From positions 372,001 through 436,000 of the forward strand of contig NZ_JALPRS010000002.1 in NCBI RefSeq assembly GCF_023630255.1: 64,000 nucleotides of DNA. The letters run 5' to 3'. The notes beneath the pieces were generated by a model. That model saw only the letters and a program-made list of their open reading frames with translations. It was not told the DNA's origin and did no database searches. Each line of letters begins with the position of its first letter. Positions within the stretch are counted from its first letter, which is position 1. Below, piece after piece: positions 1 to 7,871 of this stretch. Position numbers and translations under genes: made by a program. Source of the DNA: Pontibacter deserti. Lineage in GTDB: Bacteria > Bacteroidota > Bacteroidia > Cytophagales > Hymenobacteraceae.

Positions 1-2
1 AG

Positions 3-242
3 ACCATAAGCTATGTAACCGGCAATCAGGTAGATTTTGTAAATGTGCCCGAAGATGCAGCCCGGCAGGCCATGCAACAGCAACATGTACCTGACTGGAT
101 GGCAAACTCCCTGTTAGAGTTATACAGTGTGCATCGTGCTGGTTACTCAAGTGGCGTTACCTCCAGAGTAGAAGAAATAACAGGCAGGAAACCACATACC
201 TTCAGGCAGTTTCTGCAGGACTATAAAGAATGCTTTGTGTAG
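3..242 (+). CDS. NmrA-like NAD(P)-binding protein, C-terminal fragment
   Basis: The frame is open from the left edge of the window to a TAG stop, so only the last 79 residues are visible; the start lies outside. The residues before the first in-window GTG (TISYVTGNQVDFVNV) read smoothly into the rest, so that GTG is internal. The tail, with IDFVNVPEDAAR-like and EEITGRKPHTFRQFL segments, resembles the C-terminus of NmrA-like/atypical SDR oxidoreductases, where the reductase-like fold ends in a helix that closes the substrate pocket. The Rossmann motif is not in view, so the function is inferred from the tail alone. A strong hairpin terminator follows. Confidence 0.65.
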   Translation, partial: TISYVTGNQVDFVNVPEDAARQAMQQQHVPDWMANSLLELYSVHRAGYSSGVTSRVEEITGRKPHTFRQFLQDYKECFV

Positions 243-264
243 AGACAAACTAAAGCTGGAAAAT

Positions 265-298
265 AAAAAAGCCACTCCGAGTAGGAGTGGCTTTTTTA
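265..298. terminator. Bidirectional intrinsic terminator
   Basis: An 8-bp perfect stem (271-278 with 284-291, GCCACTCC/GGAGTGGC) with a 5-nt loop is flanked by A6 on the left and T6 on the right. It can terminate the NmrA-like gene on the plus strand and the low-complexity gene on the minus strand. Confidence 0.9.
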
Positions 299-314
299 TA
301 ATAAGTGAGTTCTA

Positions 315-2321
315 TTAATAATCACTTTCCGGATGACGGTAACGCTCGCTACGGTGTGTCTGGTAACGATCGCTGTCTTGATCCTGGCTACGGCTACCTT
401 GCTGACCACTGCTGCCATACCCGCTAAAGTTCTCGCGCGAATTAGAGCCACGGTTGTCGCTGTAGTACGAAGTGCTGCTATCCATAGATCCATAACGGCT
501 CTGATCGCCGCCACGGCCTCCTTGCTCATAGCCACCCTGGCTGTAACCGCCCTGGCTGCCTCTGCCCTGAGAAGAACCATATCCTCCCTGGCTTGAGCTG
601 CCTGAACCATAGCCATAACCACCGCTCATGCCCCGGCTATAGTTGCTGTCGCCGTAACCACCCTGGCTACCATAGCTGCCTTGTGAGCTGCCACCGCGTG
701 ATGAACCATGACCACCCTGTGAACCGTAATCGCTGCCATAAGAGCCACCACGTGAAGAGCCATAGCCACCCTGACCATAGTCGCTGCCCTGAGAACCATA
801 ACGGGATGAACGATACTCATCGTTATAAGAACCGCCTCTTGAGCCGTAACCACCCTGGCTGCCATAGCCACCTTGCATAGAGCCTTGTGAACTATAACCT
901 CTTGATGAACCATAGTCATCGCGGTCATACTCGCTCATACCTCTGGATGAGCCATAGCCCATAGAACCATAGCGATCTGAGTCGCGGCCCTGACTGCCAT
1001 AACCTCCCTGAGATGATGAGCCATAGCCACCTTGCATACCTGTTCTGGTCGAACCTGAACCTGTCATGCTGGAACCATAGCCTTGCTGGCCACTGCCATA
1101 ACCAGAACCACTTTGTGAACCATATCCTGATCCGCCTTGTGATCCGTAACCGCTCTGAGATGAACCATAGCCCTGGCTGCCTCTGCTCTGAGAAGAGCCA
1201 TAACCGCCCTGGCCACTCATGCCGGAAGAACCCTGGCCACCGTAGCTGCTCTGACCGCCATAGCCACCCTGAGAGGAACCATATCCGCCACTACGTCCTT
1301 GAGAAGAAGAACCATAACCACCCTGAGATGAGCCATAGCTGGAACGGCTCTCACCACTGGTCTGATTATATCTTCCCATACCGCCCTGGTCGTTCATTAC
1401 GCCATAGCTACCTTGCTCGTCGCCTTCTCTATCAGCGTAGCCGCCCTGCATACCACCATAGCTACCATATGTGCCTTGGTTATAGCTGTCCTGGCTGCGA
1501 ACGCGGTTACCTTCCATGCCACCCTGGTTACCATAGTTATAACCACCCTGGCTACCCCAGTCACTACCTGAAGAACCCTGACCGCTCTGAGAAGAACCAT
1601 AACCGCCCTGGCCGCTCATGCCGGAAGAACCCTGGCCACCGTAGCTGCTCTGACCGCCATAGCCACCCTGAGATGAGCCATAACCACCCTGCTGTGAACT
1701 ACTGCCACGCTGTGATGAACCATAGTCCCCCTGATAACCATAGCCGCTCTGGCCACCGTAGCTGCTGTGCTGCGAACCATAGCCATAACCTCCCTGTGAA
1801 CCATAACCACTCTGCTGACCACCTTGTGATCCATAGCTATCTTGGCCTCCCTGAGAAGATCCGAAATCGCCTTCGTAGCCATAGTTGCTCTGGCCACCTT
1901 GTGACATTGATCCATAGTTACCCTGCTGTTGCTGTGAGCTGCCAGTGCTCATAGAGCCATAGCCACCCATACCAGATTCGCCGCCGGATGTTTGACCCAT
2001 GCCGGAAGTTGAACCTGAAGTTGCGCTTTTTCCTGATTTAGATGAAGTAGAAGTTTTGGCTTTTGTGCCAATTGTGCTTCCTTTTGCTTTAGCAGATGTG
2101 GAACCGGTGCCGGTTGTTGATGATTTATTGCTTTTGCCTGTTGTTGTAGATGATGTTGCAGCCGGAAGGTTAGAGCCTGATGTGCCTGAACCTGATTTTG
2201 AGCTTGTTCCGGAGCTGCCGCTCATTCCTGTATTGCTACCCATCGATGAGGATGAGCTCTGAGATCCTGATGTGCTACCCGACATGCTGCCGGAGCTTTG
2301 GTTTTTCTCGTTGTCTTTCAT
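315..2321 (-). CDS. Gly/Ser/Tyr/Gln-rich low-complexity (prion-like) protein
   Basis: This 668-residue protein has no recognisable folded domain. Residues 1 to about 115 are Ser/Thr/Gly with scattered Lys. The rest, up to about residue 630, is built from irregular GYGSSQGGYG / SSYGGQGSSG units in which Tyr is spaced by Gly, Ser and Gln. The last 35 or so residues are charged (QDQDSDRYQTHRSERYRHP). I see no signal peptide, membrane segment, lipobox or sorting domain, so it appears cytoplasmic. The composition resembles the [G/S]Y[G/S] domains of FUS/EWS/TAF15 and plant glycine-rich proteins. An AGGAG site lies at 2331-2335, 9 nt before the ATG. A 98-bp direct repeat inside the gene shows expansion by duplication. 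The opposite strand is also open but low in complexity. The product is very likely real; its role is unknown. Confidence 0.85.
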   Translation of the reverse strand: MKDNEKNQSSGSMSGSTSGSQSSSSSMGSNTGMSGSSGTSSKSGSGTSGSNLPAATSSTTTGKSNKSSTTGTGSTSAKAKGSTIGTKAKTSTSSKSGKSATSGSTSGMGQTSGGESGMGGYGSMSTGSSQQQQGNYGSMSQGGQSNYGYEGDFGSSQGGQDSYGSQGGQQSGYGSQGGYGYGSQHSSYGGQSGYGYQGDYGSSQRGSSSQQGGYGSSQGGYGGQSSYGGQGSSGMSGQGGYGSSQSGQGSSGSDWGSQGGYNYGNQGGMEGNRVRSQDSYNQGTYGSYGGMQGGYADREGDEQGSYGVMNDQGGMGRYNQTSGESRSSYGSSQGGYGSSSQGRSGGYGSSQGGYGGQSSYGGQGSSGMSGQGGYGSSQSRGSQGYGSSQSGYGSQGGSGYGSQSGSGYGSGQQGYGSSMTGSGSTRTGMQGGYGSSSQGGYGSQGRDSDRYGSMGYGSSRGMSEYDRDDYGSSRGYSSQGSMQGGYGSQGGYGSRGGSYNDEYRSSRYGSQGSDYGQGGYGSSRGGSYGSDYGSQGGHGSSRGGSSQGSYGSQGGYGDSNYSRGMSGGYGYGSGSSSQGGYGSSQGRGSQGGYSQGGYEQGGRGGDQSRYGSMDSSTSYYSDNRGSNSRENFSGYGSSGQQGSRSQDQDSDRYQTHRSERYRHPESDY
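1185..1282 (-). repeat. Internal direct repeat, copy A (with 1584-1681)
   Basis: These 98 bp match 1584-1681 with only a few substitutions, offset by 399 bp (133 codons), so the reading frame is kept. Both copies encode the same Gly/Ser/Gln/Tyr block with GMSGQGG in the middle. Confidence 0.85.
1584..1681 (-). repeat. Internal direct repeat, copy B (with 1185-1282)
   Basis: This is the partner of the block at 1185-1282. The few differences are mostly at third codon positions, which suggests a duplication older than a recent slippage event. Confidence 0.85.
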
Positions 2322-2674
2322 AGTTAAAATCTCCTGGATTTATATAGTTAAAAAATAAGAGCGATGTAAGCAGATGCAGGGTAAATGGTGATATACCAGC
2401 ATCAGCTTTTGTTGTGTTATTTACCTTAAAATAAGTTGCCTTAACTACTCATTTTAGTGTAACAGAACGTTTTAGCTATACGAACCTAGTGAAACATGGT
2501 TATTGCTATATGGGAATGCAGCCTTAAAAAATATGCCCTGGAACAGGAGCCGGAGAGGTATTTACGGAAATGAGAAACGGCAACTATGAAACTTTTTTAA
2601 AAATAAATGAATGCTAAAGTGCGTGTATTTGCCAGTGTTTGTTACCTTTACGCCAATTAATTAAATTCATTATC
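2322..2674. promoter_or_regulatory. Divergent intergenic region between the low-complexity gene and the cold-shock gene
   Basis: This 353-bp gap has no ORF that I would call. It must hold the promoters of both divergent genes, but I find no clean TAnnTTTG element on either strand. The only clear site is AGGAG at 2331-2335 on the minus strand, serving the low-complexity gene. The cold-shock gene may have a long leader here, as cspA-type mRNAs often do; this is not shown by the sequence. Confidence 0.5.
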
Positions 2675-2866
2675 ATGCAAACAGGTAAAGTAAAATTCTT
2701 TAACGTATCTAAAGGTTTCGGATTCATCATTTCTGACGATACAAACCAGGAGATCTTCGTTCATCAGACAGGCCTTACTCACGAGATCCGTGAGAACGAC
2801 CGTGTGTCTTATGAAGTTAAAGACGGAAAAAAAGGATTGAATGCTATTAACGTAGAGAGAATCTAA
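2675..2866 (+). CDS. Cold-shock domain protein (CspA family)
   Basis: This 63-residue single cold-shock domain binds single-stranded RNA or DNA and acts as an RNA chaperone or antiterminator in the family. It begins MQTGKVKFFN and carries RNP1 (KGFGFI, about residues 14-19) and RNP2 (IFVHQ, about 28-32), the two aromatic-rich nucleic-acid-binding strands. An upstream in-frame start at 2639 would add 12 residues (MLPLRQLIKFII) absent from the family, so the ATG at 2675 was chosen. It diverges from the low-complexity protein gene and is followed by a GAAA-loop terminator. Confidence 0.95.
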   Translation: MQTGKVKFFNVSKGFGFIISDDTNQEIFVHQTGLTHEIRENDRVSYEVKDGKKGLNAINVERI

Positions 2867-2908
2867 GTTAAAAAATATAATAAGCCTTCGGGCTCATTCA
2901 TCTATTTT

Positions 2909-2940
2909 AACCCGCTCAGGAAACTGAGCGGGTTTTTTAT
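2909..2940. terminator. Intrinsic terminator after the cold-shock gene
   Basis: An 11-bp perfect stem (2909-2919 with 2924-2934) is closed by a GAAA tetraloop and followed by T6. A smaller UUCG-type hairpin (GCCTTCGGGC, 2884-2893) lies just before it. Confidence 0.93.
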
Positions 2941-4025
2941 TTCCCGCTCTTTTTTTCGTGGTTCAACTCTTCGCCCTTCTCTAGCCCTTCCTGTATCAGT
3001 TCGTTGGCCTCCTGGTGATCTTCAGGTTTAGCTACCGGTACGTCCTGCTCTTCTTCCCGCTCCGGCTCATAGTTAAGCGTTATACTGATAGGAAAGTGGT
3101 CAGAGCCAAATTTATCCAGGCGGTGCAGGCGCAGCAACCTGAAAGCAGGATCATAGAACACATGGTCTAAGGGGTAACGGAACAAGGGGATATGTGCATT
3201 GTAGGTATTAAAGAAGCCCCGGCCCACACGTGGGTCAAGCAGACCGCTTATCTGCTTAAACAACTTTGTAGTTCTGGACCAGGCCACATCGTTCAGGTCG
3301 CCGGCAACTACCGAAGGAATACGAGTTTTCTTGACCATTTTAGCAACCAACAGTAGCTCGGCCTCCCGGGTCTCAGTATCTTTCATCAGGCGCGGAGGTT
3401 GTGGATGCACCGTGTACAGATCAAATTTTTCTCCGCTTGGCAACTCTACCACAGTATAAAACGAGGGAATCTCATCTTCTACCAAAAAACGTATTTCGCT
3501 GTTCGATAACTTAAGCTTGCTAAAGAGCATCATACCATACGTGTTATCCAATGGCTTTTTTATACTATAAGGATACCGCTTATCCAGTTCATGTCTCACG
3601 CTCTCGTGCCAGGCCTCATCCGGCTCGTTCATTACCAGAATATCCGGGTGCTCCTTTAAAACAAGCTTCAGAAATTTTTTATGCTTTTTGTTTACCATGC
3701 GCACATTGGCGATCATCATGGTAAAGGCATTAGCCGGCTTTGGTTTTACTGACCGAAGTGCCTCTACGCGTGCCAGTGGGGTAAAATGGTAGACATATCT
3801 TATTTCGTTGAGTATAGCAATTGCCCATAACGCCAGCATCCCAATCTCGGAGGCAGACCATTGGGCATAGCGTGTACTATAAGCCAGTAGAATAGCGGCA
3901 AGTATAACTGCCACATGCAGTCTCGGGAAGTCCAGTACTCTTACCCACCACCACGGAACTTTCAGGAAAGGCAGAAAAGAAAATAGGGTGAATGTAAATC
4001 CAAGTATAATAAGGGTAAGCTCCAT
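2937..4025 (-). CDS. Membrane-anchored endonuclease/exonuclease/phosphatase family protein
   Basis: This 362-residue protein has three N-terminal hydrophobic segments (about residues 3-20, 37-54 and 62-78) followed by an EEP (DNase I-like) domain. Family motifs are visible: MNEPDEAW with the metal-binding Glu (about 133), GDLNDVAW (about 242) and GSDHFPI (about 308) with the catalytic His. The family hydrolyses phosphodiesters or phosphomonoesters of nucleic acids, inositol phosphates or lipids; the substrate cannot be read from sequence. The anchored, probably extracytoplasmic arrangement matches the common DUF-EEP proteins of Bacteroidota. The C-terminus is a charged Glu/Lys tail. Its stop lies beside the cold-shock terminator, which also works in this direction. 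Confidence 0.88.
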   Translation of the reverse strand: MELTLIILGFTFTLFSFLPFLKVPWWWVRVLDFPRLHVAVILAAILLAYSTRYAQWSASEIGMLALWAIAILNEIRYVYHFTPLARVEALRSVKPKPANAFTMMIANVRMVNKKHKKFLKLVLKEHPDILVMNEPDEAWHESVRHELDKRYPYSIKKPLDNTYGMMLFSKLKLSNSEIRFLVEDEIPSFYTVVELPSGEKFDLYTVHPQPPRLMKDTETREAELLLVAKMVKKTRIPSVVAGDLNDVAWSRTTKLFKQISGLLDPRVGRGFFNTYNAHIPLFRYPLDHVFYDPAFRLLRLHRLDKFGSDHFPISITLNYEPEREEEQDVPVAKPEDHQEANELIQEGLEKGEELNHEKKSGK

Positions 4026-4132
4026 GTTGCTTTGCAGGCTTTTTCTATTTCTTTATAGGTAATTCAGGCTCATTTAAGCTAAACATATAAATTACCTATA
4101 CTACGCAGCCGTTATAATTTCGATTAAGTGAT

Positions 4133-4174
4133 AAAAATAAAAGCCCCTGTACAGTTTACTTCTGTGCAGGGGCT
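4133..4174 (-). terminator. Terminator of the ricT-gldH operon
   Basis: A 12-bp stem with one G-U type mismatch (4142-4153 with 4163-4174) reads on the minus strand into a U-rich tail given by the A-rich 4133-4141. Confidence 0.85.
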
Positions 4175-4196
4175 CCTTTATGTAGTGTAAATACGG

Positions 4197-4667
4197 CTAT
4201 TTAGTCGCTATTCTGATACCTATAGCCTGAATGTGTGGCAATGGATCGCGACGCATGTACTGCGTGATTTTAAGCTTATACTTGCCTGCCTTAGGGAACG
4301 TAACATCATCTAAGATAAGCTGTTGCAGGTCAAAAGTATCAGAAGAACCTTTGCCAAGCGGCTTACCTGTTTTAGAATCCATCAGCAACACTTCATGCAG
4401 CTTTTTGGATACCTGTTTTCCGTCTGGCCCTATAAGTTCGTGCTGCAGGTACAGGTTATAAAAATCGTACTCCAGGTTATACCGCACGTTCACGAAAACC
4501 GCATGCTTCTGTGCCTGATCCTTTATCTCAAGCTCAAAAACAGGTGCGTTATCTATAGCCCAGCTGTTCTCCGGCAAATCTATGTTCTGTTCGTAAACAC
4601 GAGCCGGGTCGCAGGATGAAAGCAGCAACAATAAGGCAGCTGCCCAGCATACAAGAGTCTTATACAT
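4197..4667 (-). CDS. gldH: Gliding motility lipoprotein GldH
   Basis: This 156-residue lipoprotein has a short signal sequence and lipobox LLSSC, with the lipidated Cys at residue 19. The body (YEQNIDLPENSW near the mature N-terminus, DPLPHIQAIGIRI at the end) fits GldH, a lipoprotein required for gliding in Flavobacterium and widespread in Bacteroidota. The longer open frame reaching 5009 is an artefact of the Arg-rich ricT tail. The ATG at 4665-4667 was chosen because it gives the lipobox at the right distance, and it overlaps the ricT stop by 8 bp, suggesting translational coupling. A gldH downstream of a PSP1-domain gene is a common order in the phylum. Gliding itself cannot be inferred from one gene. 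Confidence 0.88.
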   Translation of the reverse strand: MYKTLVCWAAALLLLLSSCDPARVYEQNIDLPENSWAIDNAPVFELEIKDQAQKHAVFVNVRYNLEYDFYNLYLQHELIGPDGKQVSKKLHEVLLMDSKTGKPLGKGSSDTFDLQQLILDDVTFPKAGKYKLKITQYMRRDPLPHIQAIGIRIATK

Positions 4668-6210
4668 TTGTATTCGGTTTATTCTGATCCGGCTTTTTGT
4701 TTCGGAACGGTTTTCTCGACTTTTGCTTTTTAGGTTGTTGTGCCTGCTGGCCATCTGTGGCGGGCTGTGCCTGTGCTCTAGGCTCACGGTTACCACGCTC
4801 ACGGTTCTCGCGTTCGCCACGGCCACCCTCACGTTCTCTGCGCTCCCGATTGCCTCGGTTCTCCTGTTCAGGTCGTCCACCTTCCCGTTGCTCTCTGTTG
4901 CCACGATTATCACGTTCGCCACGCGACTCACGATTTTCCTGGCCACCTTCGCGGTTACGGTTTCTGTTATCAGGTCTTGGGCTACGATTTCGGCGTTGCT
5001 CGCCTTCACGTGGTTCCGTTTCCGACCTTCTTTCCTTTACCTGAGCAGGCGCGGCTTCAGCTACAGCTATTTCACCATCCTGTGGCTTTTTCTTTTTCTT
5101 CTTCTTTTTCTTCTTGGCCTTATACTTGTCATCAAGACGTTCCAGGTTACCTTCTACCTGCGCTACAAATTCGTTCTGCTTCGGCTCTTCCGGAGCTTCT
5201 TTCAGTAAAGAATCTACGGCTATACCTTTGCTGTTCAGCTCCAGTATTTCCTGTACACGCTCTACCGGCACAGGATACCAGTTATTGTCGCCCTTAAAGC
5301 CAAACCACATCATCTTTTTAAAGATGTCAGTTTTTTGCAGAAACGCATCTCCGTTCTGTGTCTGCAGCGGGCGGTTTACTGTTGGTATATCTTTAAGCGC
5401 TTCCATGTATGTTTCCAGCTCATAGTTCAGGCAGCACTTCAGGCGGCCACACTGTCCGGAAAGTTTACTTGGGTTAAGCGAAAGGTTCTGGTAACGGGCC
5501 GCTGTAGTAGATACACTCTTAAAATCAGTGAGCCAGGTAGAGCAGCATAACTCACGACCACATGAGCCGATACCACCCAGGCGGCCGGCTTCATGGCGAA
5601 GGCTTATCTGGCGCATTTCAATGCGTACCTTAAACTCCTCCGCCAACTTTTTGATCAGGTCACGAAAGTCTACGCGATCGTCGGCAGAATAATAAAACGT
5701 GGCTTTGCTTTTATCAGCCTGGTACTCTACATCCGAAAGCTTCATGCGCAGGCTCAGCTGCTGTATGATCTCACGTGAGCGGTACATGGCTCCACCTTCC
5801 AGGTCACGGACTTCATTGAATTTCTCCATGTCCTGCTCGGTGGCAATGCGGTAGATGCTTCGGATTTCCTCGTTATTATCTACTTTCTTCTTCATCATTT
5901 GCAGGCGCACTAATTCACCTTTCAATGATACAAAGCCAATATGATGTCCGTTAGGAACATCTACTACCACGGCATCGCCGGTTGTTAAATCTAATCTGTT
6001 ATTATTGCGATAGAAGTCCTTGCGGCCTCCTTTAAATCTTACTTCTACAATATCGAACTCCTCAAACGAAACGGGAATTTCCATATCGCTGAGCCAGTCG
6101 AACACATTCAAACGGTTACAGCCTCCTGTGCTGCAGCCGCCGTTGCTTTTGCAGCCACCCGGTTTATCGCTGGTGCCGCATCCGCCACTGGAACATGAAT
6201 TACAACCCAC
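4660..6210 (-). CDS. ricT: PSP1/RicT-family protein with Arg-rich disordered tail
   Basis: This 516-residue protein has a Cys cluster at the N-terminus (Cys 3, 6, 11, 20, 26, 31). The PSP1 domain covers about residues 50-265 with the conserved CGRELCC (217-223) and CGRLKCC (254-260) motifs. It then has a run of ten Lys (366-375) and a tail of about 110 residues of Arg/Glu/Asn/Gly repeats. In Bacillus the homologue YaaT/RicT belongs to an Fe-S complex that affects RNase Y; the role in Bacteroidota is not settled. GTG 6208-6210 was chosen: AAGGAG lies 7 nt upstream (6218-6223) and the product starts MGCNSC as in relatives. The only longer start is a TTG at 6265-6267 that is itself part of the -7 promoter element. 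Confidence 0.88.
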   Translation of the reverse strand: MGCNSCSSGGCGTSDKPGGCKSNGGCSTGGCNRLNVFDWLSDMEIPVSFEEFDIVEVRFKGGRKDFYRNNNRLDLTTGDAVVVDVPNGHHIGFVSLKGELVRLQMMKKKVDNNEEIRSIYRIATEQDMEKFNEVRDLEGGAMYRSREIIQQLSLRMKLSDVEYQADKSKATFYYSADDRVDFRDLIKKLAEEFKVRIEMRQISLRHEAGRLGGIGSCGRELCCSTWLTDFKSVSTTAARYQNLSLNPSKLSGQCGRLKCCLNYELETYMEALKDIPTVNRPLQTQNGDAFLQKTDIFKKMMWFGFKGDNNWYPVPVERVQEILELNSKGIAVDSLLKEAPEEPKQNEFVAQVEGNLERLDDKYKAKKKKKKKKKKPQDGEIAVAEAAPAQVKERRSETEPREGEQRRNRSPRPDNRNRNREGGQENRESRGERDNRGNREQREGGRPEQENRGNRERREREGGRGERENRERGNREPRAQAQPATDGQQAQQPKKQKSRKPFRNKKPDQNKPNTNV

Positions 6211-6217
6211 TTTTAAT

Positions 6218-6223
6218 CTCCTT
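6218..6223 (-). promoter_or_regulatory. ricT: Shine-Dalgarno site deciding the ricT start
   Basis: The minus strand reads AAGGAG followed by 7 nt and GTG. Shine-Dalgarno sites are uncommon in this phylum, so its presence supports GTG 6208-6210 as the true start. Confidence 0.75.
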
Positions 6224-6264
6224 ATATAGCTATGTGAATCCTTGTTTTCTATTCTGGTAATTAA

Positions 6265-6272
6265 CAAATATA
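6265..6272 (-). promoter_or_regulatory. Candidate -7 promoter element for ricT-gldH
   Basis: On the minus strand this reads TATATTTG, a full match to the Bacteroidota TAnnTTTG element, 55 bp upstream of the chosen GTG. No clear -33 TTG is seen at the usual spacing. Confidence 0.6.
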
Positions 6273-6402
6273 CTAATTTTTTGTGCTAATGCTGTAGCAC
6301 CTTTCTAAATGTACAGGCATCGGCCTTATCAGCAACCTGATACGTGCTATAAAAATTCCGGCTACATGCACGATGCTGAAATTTAAACTATAATTTTAAG
6401 CA

Positions 6403-7845
6403 ATGCTTCGGAAATTACTGTCACATGCGGCTATTTATGGTTTGGCAGCCCAGGGCCCTCGTTTAGCAGGCGTACTGGCGCTTCCGGTCGTAACGCGGTA
6501 TTTAACCCCCGCTGATTATGGTGTGGCAGGCATTATTACAGCTTATGCGGCAGTATTTGCCATGCTGCAAAGTCTGGGGTTGTCGGTAGTGCTGGTAAAC
6601 AGTTACGCCAGGCAACCACAACGTTATACCTGGATCTGGCGCCAACTCAATGGCTTTGTAACTCTCTGGTCGCTGGTTTATGGTTTACTGGTGTTGCTGG
6701 CCTTATACTTTCTTGTTCCCGCCGAAGGTGCTGCACATCGCTTGGAGATAACGCTGCTGAACGGTCTCCCCATTATACTTTTCGCGATGACGGATATGCA
6801 GTGCAATCTGTATTATCAACTAAAACAAAAACCTTTACCTGTAGCAATTAGGTCGTTTATAGTGGGTGTGTTGGGTGTTGGTTTAAATGTGTATACTATT
6901 GCTTACCTGCGCCTTGGGTATATGGGGTGGTTTTATGCTGCTTTTATCTCTGCTGCAGTCGGGTTTATACTTAACAGTTATAGTATCTACATACAGCAAC
7001 AACTATGGCCGATTTTTAATTTTAAATGGCATCGCATTAAACATTCGCTTGGTGTGTCGTTGCCGGTAGTGCCGCACAACCTGGCTAATTTTATGCTGGA
7101 TACCTCCGACAGGCTGGTGCTGGATGTGCTGCGTGTGCCTGTACAGAAGATTGGTTTGTACAATGTTGCAGCCAGCTTTGGTACCTATTTCCTGATCACG
7201 TCTATGGCTATTTCGCAGGCGGCATCACCTTTTTACCTAAAGTACCTGGCACAACAGCAAGACAAAGCGGCTGCGTTGCAGGTTCGGCGCCTGACCTTCG
7301 CATTGCAGGTACTTTTCCTATTGGCTACTTCACTGGGATGCCTCTGGATGCGCGAGATATTTATCTTATTAATTAAAAACGAAGCGCTGCAGCAGGCTTA
7401 CCCGTTAGCCATAATTATTTTAATGGGGTATAACTTCAGGCCGATGTATTCTGTGGTGTACAATACCCTTACCTACCGGGAGCACACAAATAAACTCTGG
7501 CGTATATCGGTAGCGGCAGGTGCAGGTAACGTACTGCTTAATTTTATACTTGTGCCGATTTTTGGCTACCAGGCAGCGGCTTATACTACTTTTGCCGCAC
7601 TTATGTACATGGGCTATGCCGGATTCTACATGAAGGCGTTTAAAGCTTCCACGCAGGTTTCGTATTACCCTGTATTATGGCTTAGCCTTACGGTTTCGAT
7701 GTTGTTTATAGTTTACAACATAGCAGCTGTTGCCATTATGGTTAAGGTTATACTTACAGCAGTGGCAGGTACCCTGGGAATTGTAGCAGCTATAGTTTAC
7801 CAGAGAAGGCTGCAGGTACAAGATAGCAAAGAAAATATAAGCTAG
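6403..7845 (+). CDS. Wzx-like polysaccharide/oligosaccharide flippase
   Basis: This 480-residue polytopic protein has about 12-14 hydrophobic segments. It starts with the family signature of lipopolysaccharide-biosynthesis flippases (AAQGPRLAGVLALPVVTRYLTPADYGVAG, residues 16-44 read in part). Members of the MATE-like MVF superfamily move undecaprenyl-linked oligosaccharides across the inner membrane. No glycosyltransferase cluster adjoins it, so the substrate is unknown. The GNAT gene follows after 26 bp, probably in the same transcript. Confidence 0.85.
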   Translation: MLRKLLSHAAIYGLAAQGPRLAGVLALPVVTRYLTPADYGVAGIITAYAAVFAMLQSLGLSVVLVNSYARQPQRYTWIWRQLNGFVTLWSLVYGLLVLLALYFLVPAEGAAHRLEITLLNGLPIILFAMTDMQCNLYYQLKQKPLPVAIRSFIVGVLGVGLNVYTIAYLRLGYMGWFYAAFISAAVGFILNSYSIYIQQQLWPIFNFKWHRIKHSLGVSLPVVPHNLANFMLDTSDRLVLDVLRVPVQKIGLYNVAASFGTYFLITSMAISQAASPFYLKYLAQQQDKAAALQVRRLTFALQVLFLLATSLGCLWMREIFILLIKNEALQQAYPLAIIILMGYNFRPMYSVVYNTLTYREHTNKLWRISVAAGAGNVLLNFILVPIFGYQAAAYTTFAALMYMGYAGFYMKAFKASTQVSYYPVLWLSLTVSMLFIVYNIAAVAIMVKVILTAVAGTLGIVAAIVYQRRLQVQDSKENIS

Positions 7846-7871
7846 GTTTAAGAAGATGTACTTTAGAAGTT

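Noticed and set aside
1616..1915. Other-frame ORFs inside the low-complexity gene
   Set aside because: Repeats keep several frames open by composition; only one frame has a plausible start with AGGAG.
1013..1954. 313-residue ORF opposite the low-complexity gene
   Set aside because: Its His/Ser/Pro/Asn repeats are the complement of the Gly/Ser/Tyr repeats; codon pattern follows the minus-strand gene.
4668..5009. N-terminal extension of the gldH frame
   Set aside because: It lies inside the Arg-rich tail of ricT in another frame and would bury the lipobox.
6211..6267. TTG start for ricT
   Set aside because: The TTG is part of the -7 promoter element; GTG 6208-6210 has a Shine-Dalgarno site.
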